Assembly (NCBI GenBank): GCA_019422065.1
Contig: JAHZEA010000013.1
Location: 1 to 64,000, forward strand
Source of the DNA: Lachnospiraceae bacterium
GTDB lineage: Bacteria; Bacillota; Clostridia; Lachnospirales; Anaerotignaceae
Direction: 5' to 3'
DNA length: 64,000 nucleotides
Shown piece after piece: positions 27,405-35,983 of this stretch. A program made the position numbers and the translations under genes. Below the pieces are notes generated by a model, which did no database searches, had not been told where the DNA came from, and saw nothing but the letters and a program-made list of their open reading frames with translations. Each line of letters begins with the position of its first letter. The first letter of the stretch is position 1.

Positions 27405-28014
27405 CCAATTTCTTCATTAAAAAGTTTAAAGAACCTATATCCGGCATAAGAATTAAGTTGCTGTACAACTCCTTTCCGTCGCAGTTGAAGGCCCCGCCTA
27501 TTGTTAATAATTTATCTGTTTCATATCCGTACTGTGCTATAGGCGCATTCATAATGCCTCCCAGCATGTTTACGCAAACATCAGGTACAGATAAGTTAAT
27601 TGTAATACCTGTAAGTGAAGATATGGCGTTTACATAAGATGAAATAATTATATTGCTGACCTCTATCAATGCTGACCTTTCTATTTCATCCAAATCCATA
27701 TAGTCATTTATTCTTTTGCCCATAAGGCTTTCAAGTATAATATTAATAAAATCCAGCTTTTGCAAATAAAGCATCATGCCGTTTACCTCGCCGTAAAGCT
27801 GAACAAGTACTCCGGCAACAATGGTTTCAGGTCCGCCCAGTTCGTATATAGCCTTGTTAAAATCCAAAATTTTAACCTGTGGCAAAGTCATTTCTATTTT
27901 TTTTGATAATACTTTAGAAAGGGCTGTAGCTGCGTTTCCGGTTCCAATGCTGCCTATTTCTTTTAAAACGTCAAGTCCGAAACTGTCTATATCCTCATAC
28001 TTTGAAATAGTCAT
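27388..28014 (-). CDS. cheC: CheY-P phosphatase CheC
   Basis: A 208-residue protein of the CheC/FliY/CheX phosphatase family that removes phosphate from CheY and is stimulated by CheD. The signature D/S-x3-E-x2-N-x22-P occurs twice in active CheC. Here the second copy is intact (SALIEVSN, Pro 23 residues on). The first copy keeps D15, E19 and P45 at exact spacing but has Ser22 where Asn is expected. The first site is therefore probably weak or dead. It lies between flgG and cheD. The family assignment is secure. Confidence 0.94.
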   Translation of the reverse strand: MTISKYEDIDSFGLDVLKEIGSIGTGNAATALSKVLSKKIEMTLPQVKILDFNKAIYELGGPETIVAGVLVQLYGEVNGMMLYLQKLDFINIILESLMGKRINDYMDLDEIERSALIEVSNIIISSYVNAISSLTGITINLSVPDVCVNMLGGIMNAPIAQYGYETDKLLTIGGAFNCDGKELYSNLILMPDIGSLNFLMKKLGVSCE

Positions 28015-28033
28015 ATATATATTCTCCTAACCT

Positions 28034-28747
28034 TTATCTAAGACTGTTAATAGTGCTTTCAATCTCATCAGAAGTCTGAACCATTTTTAAAGACATCTGG
28101 TAAACTCTCTGTGTCTGCAAAATTTCAGCCATTTCTTTTGAAAAATCCACATTAGAATCCTCAACAGCACCCTGTATAAGAACTCCTTGGCCATCAGTTG
28201 CAGTAGGAGTTCCGTTCTTTTCAACAGGTATAAACTCACTGTTTCCCACACTTTGCATACCGTTTTTCTGCTCAAACACAAACACACCTATCGGATGTTC
28301 GCCTTCCGGGCTTTGTGCAGTTATAGGATTGCCGTTTTGGTCTAAAACCCATTTTCCATTTCCGTCTGTAATATAAAACTCACCGCCTTGCTGGCGTGAG
28401 AGCTGAAAGCTGCCGCTTCTTGTGTATGTTCTTGTTTGAGTTTCCGGATTATAAAGGGCAAAAAATCCATCTCCGTTTATGGCATAGTCCAAAGGCAGAC
28501 CTGTTTGAGTTAAATTACCCTGAGCAAAAATAGTATCTGTTTTGCTAAGTTTAGAGCCTGAACCGTGAGTAAGCCCTGCCTGAACACCTTGTCCTGAACC
28601 CATCTGGCTGTAAACCAAGTCAGAGAAAGTGCCGTTTTTTGTTTTATACCCCTCAGTATTCAAGTTTGCTATGTTGTTAGAAATAACATTCATTCTCTCC
28701 TGCATGCTTTGGGCGCCAACTGCGCCGGAATAAAAAGAAAAATTCAT
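28034..28747 (-). CDS. flgG: Flagellar basal-body rod protein FlgG (FlhP type)
   Basis: A 237-residue rod protein. The N-terminal rod motif (MNVISNNIANLNTEGYKTKN), the GDGFFALYNPE central motif, the RSGSFQLS strand and the C-terminal VDFSKEMAEILQTQRVYQMSLKMVQTSDE helix are all typical. It follows a second rod protein gene by 15 bases; Bacillus has the same pair (flhO-flhP). It forms the distal rod beneath the hook and is exported without a Sec signal. FlgF and FlgG cannot be told apart with certainty. Confidence 0.88.
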   Translation of the reverse strand: MNFSFYSGAVGAQSMQERMNVISNNIANLNTEGYKTKNGTFSDLVYSQMGSGQGVQAGLTHGSGSKLSKTDTIFAQGNLTQTGLPLDYAINGDGFFALYNPETQTRTYTRSGSFQLSRQQGGEFYITDGNGKWVLDQNGNPITAQSPEGEHPIGVFVFEQKNGMQSVGNSEFIPVEKNGTPTATDGQGVLIQGAVEDSNVDFSKEMAEILQTQRVYQMSLKMVQTSDEIESTINSLR

Positions 28748-28762
28748 AATTACGCCCCCAAA

Positions 28763-29512
28763 TTAAACCTGACCTATATTATTAACGGCTTTATTCATTA
28801 AATCATCATAAATTTTAAGCACCTGTGCCGCGCTTTGCAGTGCTCTTTGGCTCTCCATCATGTTTACCATTTCCTGTACGGAATCAACATTTGACAGCTC
28901 AATATTTTTTTGAATTATTGTTCCGTTATAAGCCGTTGGCTGAGCATTAGATGTAAATACACCGTTTTCAGCTTTATCAAGCTGTGTCTTATCATCAAAA
29001 TTAACAACTGCTATTGTACCGGCAGCATTGCCGTTTGCAAGACGCACATTTCCGGATGCATCAACGCTTATATCGTCTGTTCCTAAATATATTCCTGCAC
29101 CGTTTGTGCCCATAACACGGCCTACTGACTGCAATGCAAGGTATCCTTCATCATCTATAATAAAAGAACCATTTCTTGTATATACATATCCGTTTTGAGT
29201 CTGTATCTGGAAAAATCCATCAGATGTTAAAGCCATATCAAGCGGGTTTCCGGTTTCTTCCAACTGACCTTGGCTGTAATCGGTTACTACACCAGTAGCA
29301 GTACGAATCATGGCAATATTGTTAAGCGCTTGAGGTGAGCTTTTATCTAAATTGCCTGTTCTTGAAATCATTTCTTCTTGAAATGTGCTTGATGTCATGG
29401 TGTCTTTTTTGTATCCAGGAGTAAGGGAATTGGTGATATTGTTGCTCACAACGTCAAGATTCCTGTTTTGTGTAATCATTCCTGAAGCAAGGTTATAAAA
29501 TCCCTGAAACAT
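28763..29512 (-). CDS. flgF: Flagellar basal-body rod protein FlgF/FlgG (FlhO type)
   Basis: A 249-residue rod protein of the FlgF/FlgG group: MFQGFYNLASGMITQNRNLDVVSNNITNSLTPGYKK at the N-terminus, SDGFFQIQTQNGYVYTRNGSF in the middle, and IELSNVDSVQEMVNMMESQRALQSAAQVLKIYD at the C-terminus. The start overlaps the end of fliA by 20 bases, so translation is probably coupled to the sigma factor gene. The flgF symbol is by order relative to the next gene. Confidence 0.87.
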   Translation of the reverse strand: MFQGFYNLASGMITQNRNLDVVSNNITNSLTPGYKKDTMTSSTFQEEMISRTGNLDKSSPQALNNIAMIRTATGVVTDYSQGQLEETGNPLDMALTSDGFFQIQTQNGYVYTRNGSFIIDDEGYLALQSVGRVMGTNGAGIYLGTDDISVDASGNVRLANGNAAGTIAVVNFDDKTQLDKAENGVFTSNAQPTAYNGTIIQKNIELSNVDSVQEMVNMMESQRALQSAAQVLKIYDDLMNKAVNNIGQV

Positions 29513-30296
29513 TATGTATTCCCTCCATTGAGTAATTTTTTTCCATATAAATCCTCAGCTTTCTGATGGCGTTAGCGTGTATCTGAGAAATCCTTGGTTT
29601 GCTCAGCTTCATAACTTCGGCTATCTCCCTCATTGTAAGCTCTTTTCTGTAGTATAAAGAAAGGACTAACTGCTCGTTCTTTTTTAAACTAAGCAAGCCT
29701 TCTTTTAAAACCTTGCGCATTTCTTGGTTTTCTACCTGTTCTTCCGGCAGCTGTTCTTTGCTAATTAAGTTTTTCTCGCTTCTTTCGCCGGACTGCTCTG
29801 TTAAAAAGCTGTCCAAAGAAACCAAGTTATAAACATTAGATTTGCCGGCTATTTTTAAGTATTTTTCTAAACTGATATTTAAGTAGTCTGCCGTCTCTTG
29901 GTCTGTTGGAAATCTGCCAAGTTTTTCATAAAGTGTTTTTGTGGCTTCATCTATATCTTTAAGCTCTTTTCGTATTGTTCTGGGCACCCAGTCCTGCTTT
30001 CTTGTTATGTCTATAATAAGGCCTTTTAAGCGCTTTGAAACAAAAGTTTCAAATTTTGTATTCATATTAGGGTCGTACTTATCAACTGCCTTCATAAGCG
30101 CCACTACGCTTTCGTTTACAATATCTTCTACCTGCGCAAAATTAGAGTATACGCCACGAAATTGTATGGCTATGCTTTTAATTAAATATATATACCTTAA
30201 TACAATCTCCTGCTTTAAGCGCTGGTCCTTTGTTCGGCTGTATTCCTCAAGCAGTTCTTCATTGCTTCTTTCTTCAAATTCTTTCCGCACAATCAT
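29493..30296 (-). CDS. fliA: RNA polymerase sigma-28 factor FliA/SigD
   Basis: A 267-residue sigma-70 family factor that directs late flagellar and chemotaxis genes. Region 2 is at about 25-95 (YIYLIKSIAIQFRG, VEDIVNESVVALMKAVDKYDP, KFETFVSKRLKGLIIDITRK), region 3 is DWVPRTIRKELKDI to PTDQETADYLNIS, and region 4 is near the C-terminus (LSLYYRKELTMREIAEVMKLSKPRISQIHANAIRKLR). It lies directly after flhA; flhF and flhG, which often lie between, are absent. Its likely targets in the window are the five promoters annotated here. FlgM (17374-17667) is its inhibitor. Confidence 0.95.
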   Translation of the reverse strand: MIVRKEFEERSNEELLEEYSRTKDQRLKQEIVLRYIYLIKSIAIQFRGVYSNFAQVEDIVNESVVALMKAVDKYDPNMNTKFETFVSKRLKGLIIDITRKQDWVPRTIRKELKDIDEATKTLYEKLGRFPTDQETADYLNISLEKYLKIAGKSNVYNLVSLDSFLTEQSGERSEKNLISKEQLPEEQVENQEMRKVLKEGLLSLKKNEQLVLSLYYRKELTMREIAEVMKLSKPRISQIHANAIRKLRIYMEKNYSMEGIHNVSGIL

Positions 30297-30310
30297 AAAA
30301 GTATCCCCAA

Positions 30311-32374
30311 TTATTGTTTATTATCAAGCGTAATATTGCCAACTGCCTGTATCTGCACATTGTTGGCTATCTCATTAAATGACAAAACATATACATTCGG
30401 AAAAAACTGTTCTATTAAGCGGTACACATAAAGTCGTATTACATGGCTTGTAAGAAGTATAGGCGGCTGAGAAAGGTCGCTGAATTTTTTAACATTTTCA
30501 GACAGCTTGCTTATAAACCTTTGCATTACATCCGGGCTTAAAGCAAGGTAAATGCCCCTTTCGCCTTTAATAAGGTTTGATGCTATAAGCCTTTCAGCCT
30601 CTCCGTCAAGGGTCATTACTTTCATTTGACCGTTTTCGCAGAACTTTCTTGTTATGGTACGCTTAAGCTCAACACGGATATTGCCAAGAAGTGTATCCGG
30701 GTCTTTTGTATCAGCCGACGAATCGACAATACATTCCAAAATTGTGTTTAAGTCTTTTATAGGTATGCCTTCTTTTAATAAGTTGGCAAGTATTTTTTGG
30801 AAAGCTCCGTAAGAAATAACATTGGGAAATGCTTCTTCCACAAGCTCTTTTGATGTCTTTTTCAAATTTTCCAAAAGCTGCATAACCTCGTTTCGCGACA
30901 ACAGCTCGTAAGCATGCTGGCGAATTACTTCCGATAAATGAGTAACCATAACCGAAAGCGGGTCAATTACAGTGTAGCCGTAAATTTCGGCAGTTTCTTT
31001 TAAATCCGGCGTAATCCATTTACTTGGTATGCCGTAAGCCGGCTCTATAGTTTCTATTCCTTCTATATCACCCGAAGGATTAGGCGGCTCAAGAGCCAAA
31101 TAATAATCAATTAAAATCTCGCCCCTAGCCACTTCTTCGCCTTTAATTTTTATTACATACTGATTTGTATTAAGGCTGGAGCTGTCTCTTAACCTAACAG
31201 ACGGAATAACAAGACCCATTTCTTGTGCAAACTGTCTACGGAAAATAACTATTCTGTGTATCAACTTTCCGCCGCTTGACTCATCGGCTAACGGTATAAG
31301 ACTGTAGCCAAACTCCATTTCTATAGGCTCTACATTTAAAAGTGAGTAAACACTATTTATATCTTTATAGGAATTATCCTGAACTTCCTCCTGAACCATT
31401 GGTTCTTCAGTCATTTCTGCCACTTGTGCCTCAAGCTGCATTCTCTTTGAAACCGTATAGCCTAAAGCTATTAATGCGGCAGCTATTATTACAAGCTGAA
31501 TATGCGGCATACCCGGTATAACAGCTAAAACTGCCAATATACCGCCGCCTGTCATAATGGCTCTTGGCTGTGCTAAAAACTGCTTTGTTACATCAAAGTT
31601 TAAACTGCCTTCAGAAACCGCTCTTGTAACAATCATACCTGTTGATGTTGAAATCAAAAGTGCCGGTATCTGTGAAACAAGGCCGTCACCAATAGTTGCT
31701 ATTGAGTAAACCTGTAAAACTTCGGTAAAAGACATGCTCGATTGAAGCATGCCTATTATTGTGCCGGCTATAAAGTTAATACACGTTATAATAATGGACA
31801 TTATGGCATCGCCTTTTACAATTTTGGTGGCACCGTCCATTGCGCCGTAAAAGTCGGACTCTTTCTGTATTTTATAACGTCTTTCTTTAGCCTCCTGCTC
31901 ATTAATCAAGCCTGAGCTTAAGTCTGCGTCAATAGCCATCTGCTTACCAGGCATAGCGTCAAGAGTAAACCTTGCAGCAACTTCTGCAACTCTTTCAGCG
32001 CCTTTTGAAATAACTATAAACTGAACTAAAACTATAATAAGGAATATAAGAACGCCGACTACAACATTTCCTTGAAGAACGAAGTTACCAAAAGCCTTTA
32101 TTACCTGTCCGGCTTCACCCTGACGTGTAAGTATAAGTCTTGTTGATGAAATGTTAAGTCCAAGCCTGAATAATGTAGTTATCAAAAGCAGAGAAGGAAA
32201 AATAGAAAATTCAAGAGATTCCTTAATATTCATTGTTATCAGCAGAATAATAAATGATAATGATATATTAAGTATAAAAAATATATCTATTACAAACGGA
32301 TTCAAAGGTATGAATATTAAAAGAACAATAACTATTACGAATAATGAAATGGCATTATTAAATAAATTTTTCAT
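30311..32374 (-). CDS. flhA: Flagellar export gate protein FlhA
   Basis: A 687-residue inner-membrane protein forming the nonameric export ring. The N-terminal half has about eight membrane segments and the conserved cytoplasmic loop with PGKQMAIDADLSSGLI. The C-terminal half is the cytoplasmic ring domain (SVYSLLNVEPIEMEFGYSLIPL, GYTVIDPLSVMVTHLSEVIRQHAYELL). The length is normal. It lies 26 bases after flhB and 14 before fliA. Confidence 0.97.
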   Translation of the reverse strand: MKNLFNNAISLFVIVIVLLIFIPLNPFVIDIFFILNISLSFIILLITMNIKESLEFSIFPSLLLITTLFRLGLNISSTRLILTRQGEAGQVIKAFGNFVLQGNVVVGVLIFLIIVLVQFIVISKGAERVAEVAARFTLDAMPGKQMAIDADLSSGLINEQEAKERRYKIQKESDFYGAMDGATKIVKGDAIMSIIITCINFIAGTIIGMLQSSMSFTEVLQVYSIATIGDGLVSQIPALLISTSTGMIVTRAVSEGSLNFDVTKQFLAQPRAIMTGGGILAVLAVIPGMPHIQLVIIAAALIALGYTVSKRMQLEAQVAEMTEEPMVQEEVQDNSYKDINSVYSLLNVEPIEMEFGYSLIPLADESSGGKLIHRIVIFRRQFAQEMGLVIPSVRLRDSSSLNTNQYVIKIKGEEVARGEILIDYYLALEPPNPSGDIEGIETIEPAYGIPSKWITPDLKETAEIYGYTVIDPLSVMVTHLSEVIRQHAYELLSRNEVMQLLENLKKTSKELVEEAFPNVISYGAFQKILANLLKEGIPIKDLNTILECIVDSSADTKDPDTLLGNIRVELKRTITRKFCENGQMKVMTLDGEAERLIASNLIKGERGIYLALSPDVMQRFISKLSENVKKFSDLSQPPILLTSHVIRLYVYRLIEQFFPNVYVLSFNEIANNVQIQAVGNITLDNKQ

Positions 32375-32400
32375 TCCTGATTCTCCATTTTAAGTCAAAG

Positions 32401-33459
32401 TCACAATTTCTTTTTGAGTTTATATACATAAACAAGTATTTCGGCAATAGCCCCATAATAATCGGCCGGTATTTCTTGGTTTACATCTACAGAGGCATAT
32501 AACGCTCTTGCTATAGGCCGATTTTCAACAACATAAACGCCGTTTTCCTCTGCAACCTGTATTATTCTAAGCGCCAGCTCGTCCTGACCTTTTGCCACAA
32601 CAATAGGGGCGCTGTTTTTATTCAAATCATATTTAAGAGCCACGGCAAAATGTGTAGGGTTCTTAACAACCACATCGGCATTAGGCACTGCCTGCATCAT
32701 TCTGGACATAGCCATTTTTCTTTGAGTTTCTTTAATTTTGCCCTTAACTTTCGGGTCGCCTTCCAGCTGTTTGTATTCCTCTTTTACTTCTTCTTTTGTC
32801 ATTTTCATTTGTCTTTCGTACTCCCACCACTGGTAGAAATAGTCAAAAACAGAAATGGCAGTAAAAGCTATGCCGATATTAATTACCATATCCATTATCA
32901 TTTCCAGCATAAAAGCGCATGATGATATTAAATCAACAGACATTAATTCCGGAAAATTAAAAATATGCTTTTTAACGAAGTTATATAAAATGACGAATAA
33001 AATAGTAATCTTTATAAGACCTTTTAAAACCTCAACAATGCTTCTTACCGAAAAAATCCGCCTTATGCCCTGCATAGGACTGAGCCTGCTGAATTTTGGC
33101 ATAAGACTTTCAGTTGAAAACAGAAGTTTTGTCTGAAAAACAGTAGACAGTATAATAAGAGCCATAGATACCACCATAACAGGCATTGCTATTTTTATAA
33201 AAGCAATAACAAAGCCAAAAGCCAAATCAGAAACTACATTATTTGTAATCTCCATTCTTGTGCCGGCATAATCCATGTACTGCGTTAAATACTGCTTAAT
33301 ATTGCCATAAATGCTGGGAAAGTACAGCTTCATTAAAAAAAACGCACCCAAAAGGGATATAAGAGTAATTATGTCGTTGCTTAAGAATATATTTCCCTTT
33401 TTACGTTCGTCACGCCGCTTTTTGTCCGTGGCCTTTTCGGTCTTGGATTCTCCGGCCAC
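32401..33459 (-). CDS. flhB: Flagellar export switch protein FlhB
   Basis: A 352-residue export gate protein with a basic N-terminus (ESKTEKATDKKRRDERKKGN), four membrane segments and a cytoplasmic domain carrying the autocleavage motif NPTH (VVVKNPTHFAVALKYD). Cleavage there switches export from rod/hook to filament subunits. The separate FlhB-like C-terminal domain at 5839-6132 lacks this motif. It lies 14 bases after fliR. Confidence 0.97.
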   Translation of the reverse strand: MAGESKTEKATDKKRRDERKKGNIFLSNDIITLISLLGAFFLMKLYFPSIYGNIKQYLTQYMDYAGTRMEITNNVVSDLAFGFVIAFIKIAMPVMVVSMALIILSTVFQTKLLFSTESLMPKFSRLSPMQGIRRIFSVRSIVEVLKGLIKITILFVILYNFVKKHIFNFPELMSVDLISSCAFMLEMIMDMVINIGIAFTAISVFDYFYQWWEYERQMKMTKEEVKEEYKQLEGDPKVKGKIKETQRKMAMSRMMQAVPNADVVVKNPTHFAVALKYDLNKNSAPIVVAKGQDELALRIIQVAEENGVYVVENRPIARALYASVDVNQEIPADYYGAIAEILVYVYKLKKKL

Positions 33460-33473
33460 AAACTATCCCCCCT

Positions 33474-34238
33474 TTAAACCATAAGAGATAAAACTTCTTG
33501 TAAACGCTGGAACATTAATTCTATTAAATTCTCAATAAATTCAGACATAGGCGTAAACATTAGAAAAAGCAGTACAATGCCTAAAAGCACTTTTGCCTGA
33601 ATATTTACGGAAAATACATCTATCTGCGGAATAGCCTTCATCATAATGCCGACTCCTATTTCCGCCAGTACTTCAGCTGCCATAATAGGCATAGCAAACT
33701 TTAAAGCCAGAACAGTACAGTCACAAAATATTGTAAGTACCGCTGAGCTTAATACCTTATCAAAAACTATGCTTCCGTAAGGCACTATATCGCCGGAATT
33801 TATAAATAGCCTAATTAATGCCAAGTGCGCATTGGATGTAAAGAAAAGAAGTACAAACAAAAGGTTAAAAAATGTAGCTGTAAGGGACAATGAAATATTG
33901 CTTTGTGCATCATATATTTTTGACATTGAAAGTCCCATCTGCAAATCCATAACTTCGCCAGAAAGGATAATTACATACAAAAACAAATTCATAACTAATC
34001 CTATAGCAAAGCCGCACCCCAATTCCTTTATTAGCAAAAGAGCATATACAACAGCATTTTCGGCCTCAACTGGCTCATTTATTTCGTAAGAAATAATAAT
34101 AAAACTAAGAGCAAGTATTATTCCTGTTTTAACAATAGCCGGTATATTCTTCCTCCCTAATATTGGGTTAAAAAGTATAAACCCGCTGACTCGCATAGCA
34201 ATAAGCGAAAACAGCAAAATATTATTCATTCCAAACAT
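33474..34238 (-). CDS. fliR: Flagellar export gate protein FliR
   Basis: A 254-residue membrane protein with six or so hydrophobic segments, part of the FliPQR export channel. Family features include RVSGFILFNPILGRKNIPAIVKTG near the N-terminus and the MGLSMSKIYDAQS loop. It lies between fliQ (23 bases upstream) and flhB. The length is typical. Confidence 0.96.
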   Translation of the reverse strand: MFGMNNILLFSLIAMRVSGFILFNPILGRKNIPAIVKTGIILALSFIIISYEINEPVEAENAVVYALLLIKELGCGFAIGLVMNLFLYVIILSGEVMDLQMGLSMSKIYDAQSNISLSLTATFFNLLFVLLFFTSNAHLALIRLFINSGDIVPYGSIVFDKVLSSAVLTIFCDCTVLALKFAMPIMAAEVLAEIGVGIMMKAIPQIDVFSVNIQAKVLLGIVLLFLMFTPMSEFIENLIELMFQRLQEVLSLMV

Positions 34239-34261
34239 ATAAAATGCCCTTTACGATTAAT

Positions 34262-34522
34262 CTATCCCTGCATAATAATAAATAATTCTCTTGTAAACTC
34301 CTGCAATATTGTAAGCATCCAAGAACCAGTAATAAGCAGTACCGCCGCTATTGCAATGAGTTTAGGAACAAATGTTATAGTTTGTTCGTGAATTTGTGTT
34401 GCAGCCTGAATTATTGATATAAGTATGCCTACAATCATACTTATCAAAAGTGTGGGAGCGCAGAGCTTAACTCCAACCATAAGAGCCGCACGCATAATAT
34501 CAAGAACCTGCGAGTTATCCAA
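34262..34522 (-). CDS. fliQ: Flagellar export gate protein FliQ
   Basis: An 86-residue protein with two membrane helices (residues ~16-40 and ~50-72) joined by the conserved loop IIQAATQIHEQTITFVPKL. It packs with FliP and FliR to form the export channel. The length and loop are diagnostic. It lies 15 bases after fliP. Confidence 0.97.
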   Translation of the reverse strand: MDNSQVLDIMRAALMVGVKLCAPTLLISMIVGILISIIQAATQIHEQTITFVPKLIAIAAVLLITGSWMLTILQEFTRELFIIMQG

Positions 34523-34537
34523 TTAATACTCCTCCCG

Positions 34538-35194
34538 TCAGCTAAAACCCTTAACCAGTGTAGAGAATAATAATTGCCAGCCGTCAACCGTAACAAACAG
34601 CAGCAGCTTAAATGGCAGAGAAATGGTAGCCGGAGGCAGCATAATCATACCCATAGACATTAAAGCGCTTGATACTACCATATCAATGAGCAAAAACGGT
34701 ATAAAAAGCAAAAAGCCTATTATAAAACCGCGCTTTAACTCACTTGTCATAAATGCTGGTATTACAATACGCATAGGCAGTTCGTCTATGCTTTCCGGCA
34801 TTTCTTCTCCTGCAAAGTCAAGATACATGTTAAGGGATTCAGTTTCAGTCTGCTTAAGCATAAATGTTCTTAGCGGAACAGAAGCCCGCTCAAGCGCTTC
34901 TTCCTGAGTTATTTCTTCGTTTTTATATGGTATATACGCCTGCTCGTTAATATCGTCTAACACAGGCGACATAATGAAAAGCGTTAAAAACAGGGCAATT
35001 CCAATTAAAACCATATTAGGTGGTGTCTGCTGGGTGCCTAAAGCCGTTCTTGTAAATGACAGCACAATTATTATTCTTGTAAAAGATGTCATCATAATAA
35101 TTATTGACGGCAAAAGCATCATCACCGTAAGCAAAAAAAACAGCTCTAATGTTTGAACATTACTTCCATTAATATTAACTATTGCGTCATTCAT
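34538..35194 (-). CDS. fliP: Flagellar export gate protein FliP
   Basis: A 218-residue channel protein. The motif TSFTRIIIVLSFTRTALGTQQTPPNMVLIG is the FliP signature, and RIVIPAFMTSELKRGFIIGFLLFIPFLLIDMVV and SMGMIMLPPATISLPFKLLLFV follow as usual. It is shorter than many FliP proteins (about 245) because it lacks a cleavable signal peptide; the first hydrophobic segment starts at about residue 14. It lies 20 bases after fliO. Confidence 0.96.
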   Translation of the reverse strand: MNDAIVNINGSNVQTLELFFLLTVMMLLPSIIIMMTSFTRIIIVLSFTRTALGTQQTPPNMVLIGIALFLTLFIMSPVLDDINEQAYIPYKNEEITQEEALERASVPLRTFMLKQTETESLNMYLDFAGEEMPESIDELPMRIVIPAFMTSELKRGFIIGFLLFIPFLLIDMVVSSALMSMGMIMLPPATISLPFKLLLFVTVDGWQLLFSTLVKGFS

Positions 35195-35214
35195 ATAACT
35201 TTCTCCATTACAAA

Positions 35215-35574
35215 TCAGTGTTTCTTTTTTGACAGTAAGTCAGTAAAAACATTCTTAAACTGCGGCATTCCAACAGCTTCTTTATGTTCTGCCTGCTGTA
35301 AATTACTTAAGTCTTCAAATGGTATTTCTTTAAGCATATTAATGCCGGAAGAAGAAACACCCAAAAGAAAATACTTTGTTCCAACTTTAGTAATTACAAG
35401 GCTTTTATCCTGACCAAGAGTTATCCTGTCAACTACTTTCATATTAGGTGAACTACAGTATCCAATCATTGAGCCACCTATGTACTTTGAACAAACATAG
35501 GCTAATACCAGTATTATGCCTACAGCTAAAATCAAACCAACTAATGTTAAAATATTACCCAGAATTTTAAACAC
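35215..35574 (-). CDS. fliO: Flagellar export assembly protein FliO
   Basis: A 119-residue protein with one N-terminal membrane segment (about 8-30) and a cytoplasmic part containing VDRITLGQDKSLVITKVGTKYFLLGV, the conserved FliO strand pair. FliO helps FliP assemble in the membrane. The start is read as GTG with GGGAA immediately upstream; a later start is possible. It lies 18 bases after cheY. Confidence 0.9.
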   Translation of the reverse strand: MFKILGNILTLVGLILAVGIILVLAYVCSKYIGGSMIGYCSSPNMKVVDRITLGQDKSLVITKVGTKYFLLGVSSSGINMLKEIPFEDLSNLQQAEHKEAVGMPQFKNVFTDLLSKKKH

Positions 35575-35592
35575 TTCCCTTTAAGAACAGTT

Positions 35593-35952
35593 TTAACCAA
35601 TTAAAGTTGAAACAGTTTTTATAAGTCTGTCCGGTTTAAAAGGTTTAACTATAAAGTCTTTTGCACCTGATTTTAAAGCATCTATAACCATAGCTTCCTG
35701 ACCCATAGCTGAACACATAACAACAAGTGCGTTAGCATCTTTTGCTCTTATTGCCTTAAGTGCCTCTAAACCATCCATATTAGGCATTGTAATATCCATA
35801 ATTACAAGGTCCGGCTTTAATTCATCATATTTTTCAACAGCCTCAGCTCCATCGCTGGCCTCATAAATATCTGTATAACCATTTTTAACCAAAGCATCTT
35901 TCTCCATCATTCTCATAAAAGCCGCGTCGTCAACCAACATAATCTTTGCCAT
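35593..35952 (-). CDS. cheY: Chemotaxis response regulator CheY
   Basis: A 119-residue single-domain receiver. Asp8/Asp9 form the acidic pocket, Asp53 in LVIMDITMPNMDG is the phospho-acceptor, CSAMG carries the Ser switch residue, and VKPF the conserved Lys near residue 104. Phosphorylated CheY binds FliM/FliY and changes rotation. The position directly after fliY and before fliO is that of Bacillus cheY. FliY and CheC are its phosphatases. Confidence 0.96.
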   Translation of the reverse strand: MAKIMLVDDAAFMRMMEKDALVKNGYTDIYEASDGAEAVEKYDELKPDLVIMDITMPNMDGLEALKAIRAKDANALVVMCSAMGQEAMVIDALKSGAKDFIVKPFKPDRLIKTVSTLIG

Positions 35953-35983
35953 TTGTTATCTTCCTTCCTTTTGTTAGGTTTTA

